This document shows, in pieces, positions 25,701 through 36,300 of a stretch of 64,000 nt of DNA. A program made the translations under genes and the position numbers. The notes below the pieces were generated by a model. That model saw nothing but the letters and a program-made list of their open reading frames with translations, had not been told where the DNA came from and searched no databases. Numbering within the stretch: the stretch's first letter is position 1; every line of letters starts with the position of its first letter. The DNA is from Notospermus geniculatus (taxonomy: Eukaryota > Nemertea > Pilidiophora > Heteronemertea > Lineidae), in contig NMRB01001195.1 in assembly GCA_002633025.1 (NCBI GenBank), positions 131,260 through 195,259 on the forward strand, written 5' to 3'.

Positions 25701-28700
25701 ATTATGGATGACATTGTGGCGTGCTATGATGCCAATTTTCATGACGTGACCACTAACTGGTGCTGGCCTCCAACGGCCGTAAAATCACCCCTTGAAGGGA
25801 ATCCAGTGAAGAGATGCTCAGCTGTATGTGCAAATGAATACAAAAAGCATAAAAAAACATTGATTGTTGGGCACTAGACAGTGAACAACCAACCATTTCA
25901 TAACCCACATTACATGAACCTTCCCATACTCGAGTAGGCCCATGTAGTGCACGGCTTTTAAAAAAGCACTGGAGAAATTAGCAAGTTCAGTTACTAACAC
26001 AGCAGCGCTGAGGATGGTGCTCATGGCTTCTTCTGAGAAGAGAAGGAGGAGGGGTTTCCTTTCAGTAACGGTTCCCTGAAATATACAATGCATCTTCATA
26101 AAACATTAACAAAATTTACACTTATAAGCTCTCGCCTTGTGTATTTTGGTGATATTCATGTACATGTAAATGAGTTGCTGGCCTGAAATAAGAGGTCAAC
26201 AAAATGGGGGTTGTTGCTTGAAGTCTGATATCACCAGGATTTGGCACCTTCCCCTTTACCCGTCCAGTGTTCTAGTCAGAAATTTTTCCAAACAGGGTGG
26301 GATGACTGCATTTTCCTATGATTTTGTGGCCCTGGATTTTCAAACAGGCTGGGAGTGAAATTCAAACAGGGCGGTGTAATAGAAAATGCATTGCAGGGTT
26401 GTAAAAATTTAAACAGGGTGGTAAAATGACCTCTGAATTTTGAACAGGGTGGTACATGTACCGTCGTGTTTAAAAGGCCTGGGAAAATACTGCCCTCCGA
26501 AACCTTGCAGAGGAAATCAAGGAACTTCTGATACTGCCTGTAACTAAAGTGTTTATCCGGTACTGAGTTATACTACAGTAGGATTGAGTGTCCCACTCTA
26601 GGAAGCAGTGAAACAGGCATAGACTTGGCCGAAAACCCCCAGCGAAGATGCCCTGATTGGTAATCCAGGATTTTACATATGCCACTGCTCTCCCCTAAAT
26701 GTCTAGATACGCAAAGTAGTACGCATCACATGGCAACAAGATTCAGTCAGTCACGGTGACACGGCACATTCCTATGGTAGAAAATTCACTATATTCTTGC
26801 AGGCTTTCACTAGTGAATATTTTGGAAAATAAGCCTTGTTGAGAGAGGGCGGTTTAGTGCCACCAAAATGCAGAAAATGTGTCACAAACTCAGAGTATGA
26901 TACTAATTTCACATGGAGAAAGGTCAGAAGTGGAGGATGCAATACTAACCTTCCGACTCACAATGAGAAGCAGACACTCGGCAGCATACAGCTGCAGGTT
27001 GATATCACTGAGTAATGAGCACAGCATCTGCAGCAGACGTCCATTGTTTTCAAAGATATGCGTCATGGCCACCCAGTCGACATATCCTGTGAGGGTCCAG
27101 AGGACAGCCTGCGAGACTTTCACACTGGCTAATGATTCCCGCTCTATATTTGCATCTTCAGATTTTTTCTGAAAGTTGGAAAAGTATGAGCTACAAAAGA
27201 TGGACTGCACACATGTGCAATAAACTAGGAGATTCTGCAGAGTTTAATGAGGAACCGGTGGAACTAATCCGTGACGTGGCGCTGACGAACAACTCAGTTG
27301 GAACTACGATGTCGAAAGACAAGCCAACGTTATTTGCCATTTAATTCTGAAACTACACCCTACTTCTAGCCCTAATATACCTGAAGTAGTAGTCCATTGA
27401 ATTTCGAATTTTACACGTTCACCATCAAGTATAGGACTGACTGACTCAATGTGTCTGAATGTTTTCAAACGAAAATTCAACGGGGAACATGTTGAATTTC
27501 ATTGATAAAATTGACCATTTTAGCGTAAACAACCGACCGAAGAGCAACGTCATTGATTGCGAATGACACATCGCACATAACATCACGAACATTGTGCGAC
27601 GTCAATGACGTTTTCAACATCGAAGTGCATGTGCTTTTGTGTTAAAATTGAGTTGTTCCCAGTGCCTCCTTTGGGCACACCAGTTCCCATTGAAAGCAAC
27701 GGCAAATTTTGTTTATTAATGCATGCCCACCAGATAGATACTTTGGTATATTCAGTACTTGTGAGGAAATTAAGGGGTCTTACCAATGTTATATAAAGCC
27801 CAACGTTCCTATCCAGTGTATTGAGGAAGAATGCAAATAGATTCTCCATTTGACTAGTCAACCCTGTGAGTAATTCCCTCCTTCGCTTTGGTGGAACAGC
27901 CGAGAATGCAACCACATCTTCAACAAGTCGCAGGAAAACAAACAGGACAAGCTCAGTTTGTGTCGGCTAAAAAGATAAGCATCAACAAATATCAAACCTT
28001 CATGAAATACACAGGCAAAAGAACTGTCCAATTCCCCAACATTTTTTAAAGTTACCGTAAAAAAAGTTAAAAGTTAGGGTTTATAGTCTGATATCAACAA
28101 CGCGTAGAGGTGTCATCCGACTTTACACTTTAACCCCAGTCTATCCTGAAACCTTTCAGTAGAACTCTGATGAGCTGCTCATTCAGCACTCCGAGCTCTT
28201 CCGACCAGTACCTATTTATACACCTAGGTGGAGAGAGGCCAGTGAGGCAAAGAGACTTTCCAAAAGTCTCACGCCCAGTGGGATTTGAACCTGGGACCTT
28301 CTGACTGCTAGTTGGAGACCTGAACCACTACACCACCGTGGCTTTTTCACGAAAGGCAACCAAATTTAAATGAGAAAATACTCTGAGGGAAAGTTCTTAC
28401 CCCACGCTGACATAAGGCCTCAAGTTCAGATAACATTTCTGGCCACTGCTGCGGCCATTCCTGTTTTATCATTTCCACAATGATACGTGACAGGGCATCC
28501 TTGATGTACAGTGGTTCGTCCAACAATGTTTTGCTTCTCTGAAAAGGTAAAGAGAGACAAAAAACATGCGTTTAACAACAAAGTGAGAGTTATACTTATG
28601 CTCCATGTCCCAGGGTATTTACCGGTACTTGCACACATGGAATTGATTAAATTTTCCAAGTACTTGTACCTTTTCTGGTGAATGATAAAAACAAATGTAG

Positions 28701-30322
28701 GTATTGAACAAATAACTTCTCCCTCTCCATAATCAGAAAGATTTTCTTGTTTTGTTCAGCTGAGGGCAAGACTGGACTGTTTTGTCATCCAGGTTCTATG
28801 CACAAGACAAGAAAATATCTATTTTGTGAACTGCAGTATACATGTAATATCACTTATCATGCAGAATACATTTGACAATGTAAATTTTTCAGCAATTTTC
28901 TAAAAGATTTGTAAAATAACTTACAAATGCCATGAGATGCATGGCATTTTCCTTTATGAACACTTTTTCATTTGTGCCGAATGTAGTCCAGCGATATCTG
29001 AAAGGTGAAGAAAAGGTATTGCCAGTTAAAGTATTTTTGATAGACCGGTATTGCATGTTATGAACCAGCATGTCACTTTTTGCCTTTCAATTCATTCTGG
29101 AACCACACGCTCCAGGATACACCTTCCACATTTTTTGTGAGAATAAATTATTCTGCAGAAAATAGTCTCACTTTATGCAACTTTCAAGTGCCTGCAGACC
29201 GAAACGTTGAACAGGACCAGGTTGAGAATCCTGGGCTAGTTGCATGGCAACAGCTGCACAATGAGGAGAGGTATCTTTGAACTCTTCCATCAACTGAAAT
29301 GAAATGGACAGCATCAATATATATGATGACAGATGAGTTAGCGAGGATGACATTTGTTTAGGCCTATGTACAAAAAACTTATGTGACTTAGAAAGCCTTG
29401 GCTATTTCAGGCCTTCTTGCAGCCAGGTATGCACAGGTGGGCGCAGAGATGTTGACAGTAACAACTGTCCTGATATTTCGGCGGTTCGTAAGAACACCGA
29501 ATCGGACCGTATCAGGATGCTTTTGCATCGAATCGGAGTTGGCTTTGGTTTGGTATGAAGTTTAACCGCAAGTTCTTATATGTTTATGGAATATAATGAA
29601 CAGATACTGCGTATTATCTGAGAGATAATTGATTTTTTTGATGATTTAATGAATGAACTCCGATTCTGGCTGTTGGTTCAAAGCCTGGTTAATGTCACCA
29701 GCTAATTCCCATATCTGCCGTTGACACTGCCATGATGCTACAGTGCTTGTCGTCGTTACGCCACAGCATGCGTGTTTCAGACGATAGATTTCTGACAAAA
29801 TGCAACGATAAAGGGTAAATTCGCATTTTATTTTTATTTCTAAGTCATTGTAGGCCTACTAAGTCATTCATGACTCATGCATTTAAAAAGGAAAAATGAA
29901 TGTTAGTTGATTTCGAATCGGTGACTTTATGCTCTGTCTCTGATTCGGTCCGATCCGGTCCGGTGTTCTTACGTCGTACGAACCCATATTTCGGTCCCCC
30001 CCTGATGTGTGGCTTCTGTCAATCGATGACTACTTTTGGGGGCCCTGGCCAGGGATTCTCAAGTCGTTCCTCAGTCACAACGGGAAACATTTTACATATA
30101 CACGCAGATATACATTGTAAACCGGCATCCGACAAATAGAACTACAGTTCATCTCTGCTGTCTGTCCGAGAATAGATATGTAAACAATGTCAACAACAGA
30201 CTCACACGAAATGCATCTACGCGTTCTTGTTGACTGCAATCTGGTCTCATGGTTAGTTCTACAGCAAGAGCAAGTCTAGCTGCTAATGCAGCATTTTCTT
30301 CATCCAGATTGTCGCGCTCCAT
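9718..30322 (-). CDS. XPO5: Exportin-5, complete gene, 29 coding exons
   Basis: Exportin-5 is a karyopherin-beta (HEAT-repeat) receptor. It binds RanGTP in the nucleus and exports pre-miRNA and other double-stranded RNA through the nuclear pore. I traced 29 exons with matching phases totalling 3636 bp, or 1211 residues; human XPO5 is about 1204. Landmarks matching the family include NLFAFFLNTLDRNV (exon 5), LTGYVDWVAMTHI and AAECLLLIVSRK (exon 6), RAVQNVRRHACSALVKLC (exon 15), SNEFKNFEKQ (exon 16) and ITMCWPIMKQLL (exon 26). The start ATG at 30322 gives a short acidic leader before the importin-beta-like N-terminus. It is head to head with NAA20 and tail to tail with SRP9. Exons 8 and 9 appear twice because of an assembly overlap, and exons 12-22 appear again at 1-6208. 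Confidence 0.97.
10309..10445. mobile_element. MITE with GGGCCGTATTCAAAAAGGGT ends
   Basis: Terminal inverted repeats of about 20 bp are flanked by TAT on both sides, giving a 137-bp element in the XPO5 intron between exons 28 and 29. It is PIF/Harbinger-like by end sequence and 3-bp duplication. Confidence 0.75.
10513..10663. mobile_element. MITE abutting XPO5 exon 28 splice donor
   Basis: The ends AGGCTTGAACCCACTG and CAGTGGGTTCAGGCCT are inverted. TTA duplications lie at 10510-10512 and 10664-10666. The right TTA lies within the donor GTAAAG, read on the minus strand from 10667. Confidence 0.8.
11040..11145. repeat. G-rich GGGGCATTATGGGT repeats with an N in poly-G
   Basis: Short imperfect repeats of ggggcattatgggt run into a poly-G tract broken by one N at 11115. 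This is probably a sequencing or contig break in a homopolymer. It lies in the XPO5 intron between exons 27 and 28. Confidence 0.6.
13430..13570 (+). repeat. Hammerhead-like repeat unit (single arm)
   Basis: The unit starts ctgggatctctactagaaag and continues to a cattttgtgtgtc tail. Its core is CUGAGGA, an extra A, GACCCC/GGGGUC stem with GGUU loop, GAA, an AAUUU/AAAUU hairpin and UUC. It lies in the XPO5 intron between exons 23 and 24. Other members are at 22.0, 42.1, 43.4, 50.0 and 56.3 kb. Confidence 0.7.
14018..14146. repeat. 53-bp direct repeat (2 units) and poly-C
   Basis: Two copies of a gtatgacyatttgaactgaac.. unit with a 53-bp period are followed by poly-C at 14137. The other XPO5 copy begins at the same poly-C, so the homopolymer probably broke the assembly. 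Confidence 0.8.
14202..22353 (-). CDS. XPO5: XPO5 exons 10-22 (central part)
   Basis: Exons are 22353-22228, 21424-21331, 21177-21055, 20395-20226, 19556-19461, 18557-18426, 18010-17811, 17673-17574, 16654-16589, 16112-16003, 15414-15314, 15077-14978 and 14436-14202. Peptides include QPLWCAFLRHEHISKD, CAYSLLDFDSDREFNSFF, YIQWDAMTSFLEAVMSRC, DPLILSLQLSCIS, DTCGINRAK and RVFMKPFVQYCP. All follow the order of human XPO5. Exon 11 exists only here, not in the 1-6208 copy. The donor of exon 13 is gtgaga here and gttagt in the other copy; that of exon 16 is gtgagt here and gtaagt there. Confidence 0.95.
16900..17527. mobile_element. pogo/Tc1-like element, polymorphic insertion
   Basis: This is 628 bp with inverted ends CAGTGGAACCCCGGT / ACCGGGGTTCCACTG and a TA duplication at 16898-16899 and 17528-17529. 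The other XPO5 copy has the intact empty site cagTAcatgg near 2810. The interior holds further inverted GTGGTCGCGTTA motifs. No transposase reading frame is evident, so it is non-autonomous. It lies in the XPO5 intron between exons 17 and 18. Confidence 0.88.
18617..18999. mobile_element. Candidate TIR element present in only one XPO5 copy
   Basis: A segment with ends ATAAAGtCgCCAG and CTGGCTTTAT and repeated GATGTACGC motifs is present here. At the equivalent place (3850-3920) the other copy carries a different short sequence. It lies in the intron between exons 14 and 15. Confidence 0.5.
21777..21925. repeat. Direct duplication of about 70 bp
   Basis: ccttaattacatccactctct..ggtccagcaaccatccgtg..gcttggacac occurs twice in tandem in the XPO5 intron between exons 10 and 11. 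Confidence 0.75.
22000..22165. repeat. Inverted pair of hammerhead-like units
   Basis: The plus arm (22007-22055) has a degenerate CUUGAAAAAGACCCC core. The minus arm (about 22090-22160) has CUGAAGAAGACCC..GGGGUCGAAA. The outer stem here is UUCCA/UGGAA, unlike the AAAGU/ACUUU of other copies. Confidence 0.65.
22382..23546. other. Contig end duplicated at 23548-25022
   Basis: The sequence from atgtaagatctggc to catggcagcaca recurs immediately to the right of the N at 23547. Both copies carry XPO5 exons 8-9 and the 21-bp triple repeat (22459-22521 and 23623-23685). They differ by SNPs, small indels and one 312-bp insertion at 24203-24514. I infer unmerged allelic contig ends. Confidence 0.88.
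22552..24134 (-). CDS. XPO5: XPO5 exons 8 and 9, present twice
   Basis: Exon 8 is at 24035-24134 and 22877-22976; exon 9 is at 23717-23800 and 22552-22635. The peptides (SVDEYHYLFLKKLCNIMVAI; PNFGKYLEAILALTKHPSQ) are the same in both. Using both pairs in series would break the frame, because exon 8 is 100 bp and needs two bases from exon 7. Only one pair belongs in the transcript. The duplication flanks the N at 23547. Confidence 0.93.
24203..24514. mobile_element. hAT-like MITE, CAGGGTTTCCGCCAG ends, polymorphic
   Basis: The inverted ends are CAGGGTTTCCGCCAG / CTGGCGGGGACCCTG. TGACC flanks both sides (24197-24201 and 24515-24519, with one extra G at left). The empty site is in the other allele near 23050. 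The interior is homopolymer-rich with no reading frame. Two relatives lie at 51267-51571 and 51841-52139. Confidence 0.85.
25423..25592. mobile_element. Long foldback element
   Basis: Arms of about 65 bp (TAAGGCGTCGCTCCACGTAA.. and complement) are almost perfectly inverted around a short centre. It lies in the XPO5 intron between exons 7 and 8. Confidence 0.8.
25999..30322 (-). CDS. XPO5: XPO5 exons 1-7 (N-terminal part)
   Basis: Exons are 30206-30322, 29172-29293, 28997-28925, 28538-28401, 27966-27784, 27168-26950 and 26075-25999. Donors include gtgagt, gtgaga, gtaagt, gtaaga and gttagt; all acceptors are AG. The importin-beta N-terminal region is in exons 1-3 (MRPDCSQQERVDAF; QRFGLQALESCIKYRW). 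The Xpo1-like RanGTP/cargo region is in exons 4-6 (IKDALSRIIVEMIKQEWPQQ; AVPPKRRRELL). Exon 7 ends with two bases of a Val codon that exon 8 completes. Introns contain a tRNA-derived SINE (28050-28344), a large foldback (25423-25592) and otherwise nothing recognised. Confidence 0.95.
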
Positions 30323-30693
30323 GATGGTGAAAAAAAGGAATTATTTGGAGAAAAATTTGCTTGATTTTTTATGATTTCATGGTCAGCGCCATATTGGAAA
30401 GAGAAATTCTAGTGAAAGGATAGTGTTTCACATCTCCCGTTTCTTTCGTCAAATGCGTAGTTAATTAAACCAATCACATAGTCAGGCAATTTTAAGTCTT
30501 TTTATGAAATAAAGTTGACATAACTTTCAACATATGCCCAAAATGTTATATTTATTAACGCATAAATTGATGTTCGTTTGTTGGCCCATAGATGGCAGCA
30601 CAATACAGCAGCAAATTTTTCCCATAACTTGGAAGAAGGGAAATAATTTTCACTATTTTCCACACGAACATCCCTGTCAGAACATTGGTTAAG
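30323..30693. promoter_or_regulatory. Shared divergent promoter of XPO5 and NAA20
   Basis: The 371 bp between the two start codons must hold both 5' UTRs and both promoters unless upstream noncoding exons exist. A CCAAT lies at about 30469. I see no TATA box. GCGCCATATTGG near 30387 and GATGGCAGC near 30593 are possible factor sites, but this is weak. Confidence 0.6.
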
Positions 30694-33600
30694 ATGACTA
30701 CTCTTAGACCATTCACGTGTAAAGACATGTTCAAATTTAACAATGTGTAGGTTCACCTATTTATCAAGAAATATGGGTTTGATTAGCACATTTTATTGGC
30801 CTCTAACCTAACACACAGTGTGTCCCAGAAAATGGTAACTGTAGTAATTGGCTCTCTTGCTCTTTGATTTCTTAATTAGTGAAGCACAGTGTGTTGTAGT
30901 ATACTGCTGGACAATAGGCCTATGATCACTCCGTTGCCAGTCAAATTGTCCTCAGGTTAACTCATCAGGACGTCTTTACCTTAATTCACACGTCAGACGT
31001 CGTACAGACGTAGGCCCCGACGTCCTCGTCTTCCAATGTTTCTTTCATTTGGGTCAACTCATCCCTGTCCATGTATCAGGCTTTACACTGAAGATGTACA
31101 TGCTAATTAAAACTAATTACATGACATAATTGACAATCTGACATTTTTGTTTTTGTTTTACAGCAATTTGGATCCTCTCACAGAAACTGTATCCTTTTCT
31201 TATGTTATGCGTTCATTGAAATGAGGAAGACATTAGGGACTTTTTGCAAGGTTCCTGTGTGTATGACTTTAATAAAAAATGCATTAGCTTGATACGTCAT
31301 ATGTGATGTGGATTGATAATACGGAGCATTGCCGAAAGTCCCTATTTATTGATGGAGACTCTTATGGTTTTGGATCCAGTAGTGTGCAAGGGGGAGACCA
31401 TATCTTCCAGCAGCGGTCTACTTTGAAATCCAAGATTTCCTACAAGGCTTCTTTTTCAAAAAGCACAGTTAACAACATCCTCCTGTATGATATGAGGATC
31501 ACCTGCCCTGATGGAAGATCCCATGATTATTAAATAAAGTTCTGATGGTAGCTGTGGCCTCTGGACCGAAGCCTCACCACAATATTTTGTTTTCATAACA
31601 CTATTTTACTTTATCACACTATAGAATTACTGCGTAATTGAATCAGTTCATGGTGATGCATATCTTGGTTCAGTTATAAAGCTGGATACTGTATAAACGA
31701 TAACAAATTGGTCCTGCATTTTAGTTCCTTAACCGCCCCCAAGTATGGCCTTCCATTCTACATGCAGTATTTAGCACACTGGCCAGAATATTTTCAGGTG
31801 GCAGAGGCTCCCGGTGGTGAAATCATGGGATACAGTAAGTACATGTACAGTCCACGCTCGTTATACTGCCCCTCGCTATACCACCACAGACAATAGAGGT
31901 TTCCCACTGACGTCACACGGCCGCCGTACTGGCCGTCAAAATGAAGCCATGGAGGGCGCCATCTTGTTCTCGGTTCGAACATTCAGCGGCCCGTACAGAC
32001 CACTGGGCGCATACAACTCAACAAATCACTTTACCCCTCACAGTTTCTGAGCATAAGTAGTTGGTCTGGTGTGAAAACCGTGTTGAAAACAAAGCGAATC
32101 GTTCATACGGCTTGCTGTAGAACAAGTGGAAGAGGTCCGATGAATGCCGACAACGTACAAATCACGTCAAAAACGCTGTGTTGATGCTGTGACGTTGCGT
32201 CATTTGACGGCCAATATGGCGGATATTTGGAGCTGTGACGTCACGTGGGAAACCTCTTTTGACTTTCTCAGTTGAAGGCACTTCAACATTGCCAACAACA
32301 ACCCTGAAACTGAACCAACTATAGCGAGTACTTCTATAAAAACTTGCATATAAAGAATTACAGTATATGAGATGAGATGCAAATTACTGTTGAGTAACTG
32401 AGTCATTGCTACTTGTAGATACGTGTTACACATAACCACCTCTCTTTCAGTTATGGGTAAATCAGAAGGTCACCCTGATAATTGGCATGGACATGTGACG
32501 GCTCTGACTGTAGCTCCAGAATATAGAAGACATGGTCTGGCTGGTAGACTGATGAAAATTTTGGAAGATGTATCTGATAGGTACGCATTCTGGTTATACA
32601 TGTAATCTCAGGTGAGGGAAAAGTTCTTGTTGATATTCCCAGTATTAGTTCCTGGGATTCTTTTCAACTATGCATACCTGTGTCTTCCATCTCATCAAAG
32701 GAACAAACGAGGTAAAATTCCACAGTGCAATGTAGATTTTACTGAAACATAAATGACACAACAATCTGGCCAGAAGACAAATTACATGACAAAGACAAGA
32801 ACAAACCACCTATACACAACGAATCTGAGGTGGCAATTCCAAGTATTGTTACAGTGTTAATGACCAAGTCAACTGATTTAAACCAATAGAGAATTTGCAA
32901 ATATTAAATAATATGAGCAGTTATCAGGTCTATTATAAATATTATGCAACACTGTACTAGAAATGGTTATAGATTTGGGACCCAGAAGCTAGTAAATGGT
33001 GGCAAAGCCACACCCAAACCTGTACACATGTGGGCCTACACATAACCTTCAGGCTAGGACAAACTGGGCAAACTCGAGAAAGAACAGGGGCCTGTTTCAT
33101 AAACGCTAAAGGCACCTCATTAACTAATAATACTTGAATATGCTCGTTCTGTACTTGTGTCAATATCCAGTTTATTCCTTAGAGCATAAGCAAGTTTTAT
33201 TAGTTAATGAAGTGCCTTTAGCGTTTATGAAACAGGCCCCTGGTCCCAAATAGGTCCAAAACCTTCCACACTGGTTCTAGAATAAATCCTATAATAAAAT
33301 TATGCTCACCCAACATAGTTTGTCCTCCAGAGAATAAAACCAGAGAGGGAAACACAGGAAAAAAGTGGAAAAGGTGGGAACATGAGACGTCCAAAGTCCA
33401 GCGAAAAATGGCTGGACTTGACCAGTTGTCCCTTATAAAGGGCTCAAAATCACCTGATCCCATTGTGCTTCACCCAATGACCCGTGCTGCCATCTGATTA
33501 AAGTTTAAGATGAGGGAAATTCAAATGGCTCTTCTAACAATACCCTTTCCAGAAGTTTTATTGAAAGGTGAATCTTCGCCCCTGAAAACATGAAACACTA

Positions 33601-34206
33601 TTTACCGGTAATGTAGATTGATAAAGGTTGGATGGGTTTTCTACTTTCAGAAAGAGGTGCTATTTCGTCGATCTGTTCGTGCGGGTCTCTAACAAGGTGG
33701 CAGTTGATATGTACCATAAATTAGGCTACAGCGTATTTAGGAGAGTAATAGAATATTATAGTGGGGAAACAGATGAAGATGCATATGGTATGTTTCCTTA
33801 TATACCGTTTAAAAACACTTGAGTACCAGAGCCAAATGCACCCCTGTACCAGAGCGTACCAGGGTTAAATAGAAAATGATAATTATGTGACCGAAATTTC
33901 GGTCGCTATAGGTTATTTTTGACACAGTTTGCGACCTAAATTTAGGTCGCTATAGGTATTCAAGAGGTTAACTTGTGATCAAGCTGGCTTCTTGTGGTAC
34001 AATGAAGTGGATCTGTGTTGTGCTTCATCTTTGTATTTGTTCAAACACGCATTGCTGATGAGTCGAGTAGAATTTGCCTTACATGTACTTTCTTTTACTA
34101 TGATTTCTCTCGGTTTTCAGATATGCGGAAAGCTCTTTCGAGGGATGTGGAGAAAAAGTCAGTAATACCGTTAAAACATCCTGTAAGACCAGAGGACTTG
34201 GAATGA
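30694..34206 (+). CDS. NAA20: NAA20, NatB catalytic N-alpha-acetyltransferase, complete
   Basis: Six exons, 30694-30746, 31164-31188, 31744-31834, 32451-32580, 33651-33787 and 34121-34206, join in phase into 522 bp and encode 173 residues (human about 178). NAA20 with NAA25 forms NatB on the ribosome and acetylates Met-Asp/Glu/Asn/Gln N-termini. The protein has a GNAT fold. It starts MTTLRPFTCKDMFKFNN and contains LDPLTETYGLPFYMQYLAHW, WHGHVTALTVAP and the acetyl-CoA motif RRHGLA (residues 82-87). It also has VDLFVRVSN and LGYSVFRRVIEYY, and ends KHPVRPEDLE. A loop after GKSEG is a few residues shorter than in human. Exon 1 ends AACAATGT before gtaggt. Exon 2 is only 25 bp. Confidence 0.97.
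31895..32257. mobile_element. MITE with AGAGGTTTCCCAC..GACGTCAC ends
   Basis: The inverted ends AGAGGTTTCCCACtGACGTCAC and GTGACGTCACGTGGGAAACCTCT enclose about 320 bp in the NAA20 intron between exons 3 and 4. The ends carry CRE-like TGACGTCA words. Confidence 0.75.
33087..33240. mobile_element. MITE with GGGGCCTGTTTCATAAACGC ends
   Basis: This 154-bp element has terminal inverted repeats of about 40 bp and lies in the NAA20 intron between exons 4 and 5. Confidence 0.8.
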
Positions 34207-34371
34207 CAATAATGAAACTTTTTAGACTTATTTGTCATCAAGATGATGGAAGGTAGAAAAAAAATCATCATTTGGTGACTCATACCGGCAGGTCTGGTTT
34301 GCTTTGGGAGTTGTTTTTTTTAGTTTTGCAGGGGACAAGATTGGTAAAATTCTCTTTTTCATTTTGGCCGA

Positions 34372-34498
34372 GTTTACATAGAGATACACGGTATACAAAC
34401 ACGTGGGCGAACAAAGGTTTTGTGGTCACGAACCCTTTGTAAGGCCATTGTTCGCCGGCGTGTCCGTATACCGTATACCTCTATGTAAACCCTGCCAT
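34372..34498. mobile_element. MITE with TTACATAGAGATA..GTATAC ends
   Basis: The ends GGCCGAGTTTACATAGAGAT and complement are inverted. It is related to 54607-54738 and shares the TTACATAGAG motif with 46250-46462. It lies downstream of NAA20. Confidence 0.7.
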
Positions 34499-34732
34499 AA
34501 GTGGACTGTGCCATTAAGGATATTTCATATCTCCTACATGCTCCTCATCCCTGTTTGTGTTTATCTCTGTAATTTTTTTTACTGCGATACAAACACCATG
34601 GGGCACTGTGTTGGAAATTGAGAGCAAAAGGGCGAATTGTCTTGTGTGAGATCCATGAGACTGTCTGAGGAGAGATACCAGGGTAACCCGTTTAAATGTG
34701 TATGTCACCAGAATGAGAGTTAGAAAGGCACA

Positions 34733-34738
34733 AATAAA
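34733..34738 (+). terminator. NAA20: Candidate NAA20 polyadenylation signal AATAAA
   Basis: This AATAAA is about 530 bp past the NAA20 stop codon on the sense strand. The assignment is inference. Confidence 0.45.
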
Positions 34739-35035
34739 TTTTTGCTGGAATACACAAGATCAGTGTGTACAACCTATTGTTATTCTTGACATCGTCCCAG
34801 TTGATTGTGTACATGTATTTGTAATAATCAAGTATATTGGTGCATTTTACTAAATACATTGATTTCAAAGTAATTCAAGTGATTGTTGTCAGTCTGTTGA
34901 CAGGAAATGTGATGGACACCACCCTATTCCTGAAAATTCTACTGTACGGTACTATGGCAACATCAGAGGGAATGAATGCACAGTCAAATGTCCATGGTAA
35001 ATCCTCTAATGGGAAACAAGCACAGTAGTAAATTC

Positions 35036-35450
35036 CTGTGGCAGATTTAGGAGGTGTTAGGCCCTTGAGCCTAACACCTCCTAGATTTTGACTTGATGGA
35101 AGAATGTCCGTCTTGTATGCGGGAGATCCGGGTTCGATTCCCAGTGCGGTCTGCGACATTTGGCGTTGTCGGCAAAAGGGCTTTCCTTTCTCATCTTGGC
35201 TTTGACTATCTTTGCCTTAAACCATGGATCACTCTGAACAGAGGGAGTCTGATCAGATGTGATAGCTACCGTAAGTCGTAACAGGTTAAGGATCTCAAGG
35301 ACAAGATGGGGAGGAATGTGGTAGATTTGAGAGGTGTTAGACTTGTGAGCCTAACATCCGGACATTTGCTTTAATGGAAGAATGCCTACCTTGCATGCGG
35401 GAGAACCGGGTTCGATTCCCGGTGCAGTCTTACAACATTCCAATGCTTCT
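35036..35450 (+). mobile_element. Two tandem tRNA-like SINE heads
   Basis: Two units about 290 bp apart share gtggyagattt..gaggtgttag and a tRNA-like block. The blocks have GCGGGAG, GGTTCGATTCCC and a 7-base loop holding TGT (near 35120) or TGC (near 35387). The D-arm (AATGGAAGAAT) resembles tRNA-Gly. They lack a proper acceptor stem, so I call them tRNA-derived repeats and not genes. They lie between the convergent NAA20 and STARD9-like genes. Confidence 0.6.
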
Positions 35451-36160
35451 TGGTAAGAAAAAGAAAGTCAAAGGCTCGTGACATTATAAACTCAGTGGAG
35501 CAATATTTGGTGTCGGGCCACTACATGTATGATCAAAGGTCTCCCCTGCCTCCAAGATATCTCTAAACTGAGACGAATATTTCAATCTTTGGAGTCGGGG
35601 CTTGATAACTCAAACAACCATACGCCATCACTGACATTTGGAACACTTCAAACTCTGAAGTCGGGGCAATCAGTCAAAAAGCCATATGCCAGCCCCAACC
35701 TTTAAACTTTCAAACTTCGGAGTGGGGCATCACTCACAAGACCACAATCTGCCCTAAATAGGAGACATGTATCAGTTTTGTGAAACAAAATAAGACAAAC
35801 ATTTTCATCTATAACATGCTGATAATTTATTATTTATTTATACAACAGTACAAAAGAAGATAGGAAGTGTGATAAATTAATGAACCATTAATGAACACGT
35901 TTCCAGTTTCCTACTTGTATCACAGAAGTGTTGGCATTTTCTCCAGTTCTCAAACATTATGTACACAATCTTTTTTCTTACAAAAATAGGATAGTATTCA
36001 ACATTTCATTTATTTACATAATATGCACCTTTGTTTTCCAACATTATAGCTTTGATAAAATTCTATAAAATAAGGTGCATAGTGCTTGATTTCATAAGTG
36101 GACTGATTGATTACTGTATGGCTTCGATTTCCTGTCGAGACTGAGAGATCACGATGTTTG

Positions 36161-36300
36161 AACTTATGTAATTAATGCTCAATTATGTAATTAATGCTCA
36201 CTCAATTATGTAATTAATGCTCAATTATGTAAATAATGCTCAATTATGTAATTAATGCTCAATTATGTAATTAATGCTCAATTACCGGTATGTAATTAAT
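36161..36300. repeat. 19-bp AT-rich tandem repeat
   Basis: About seven units of aattatgtaattaatgctc lie in the presumed 3' UTR. Confidence 0.85.

Noticed and set aside
35100-35170. tRNA gene
   Set aside because: The T-arm and B box are tRNA-like, but no acceptor stem pairs and the unit repeats with a body as in a SINE.
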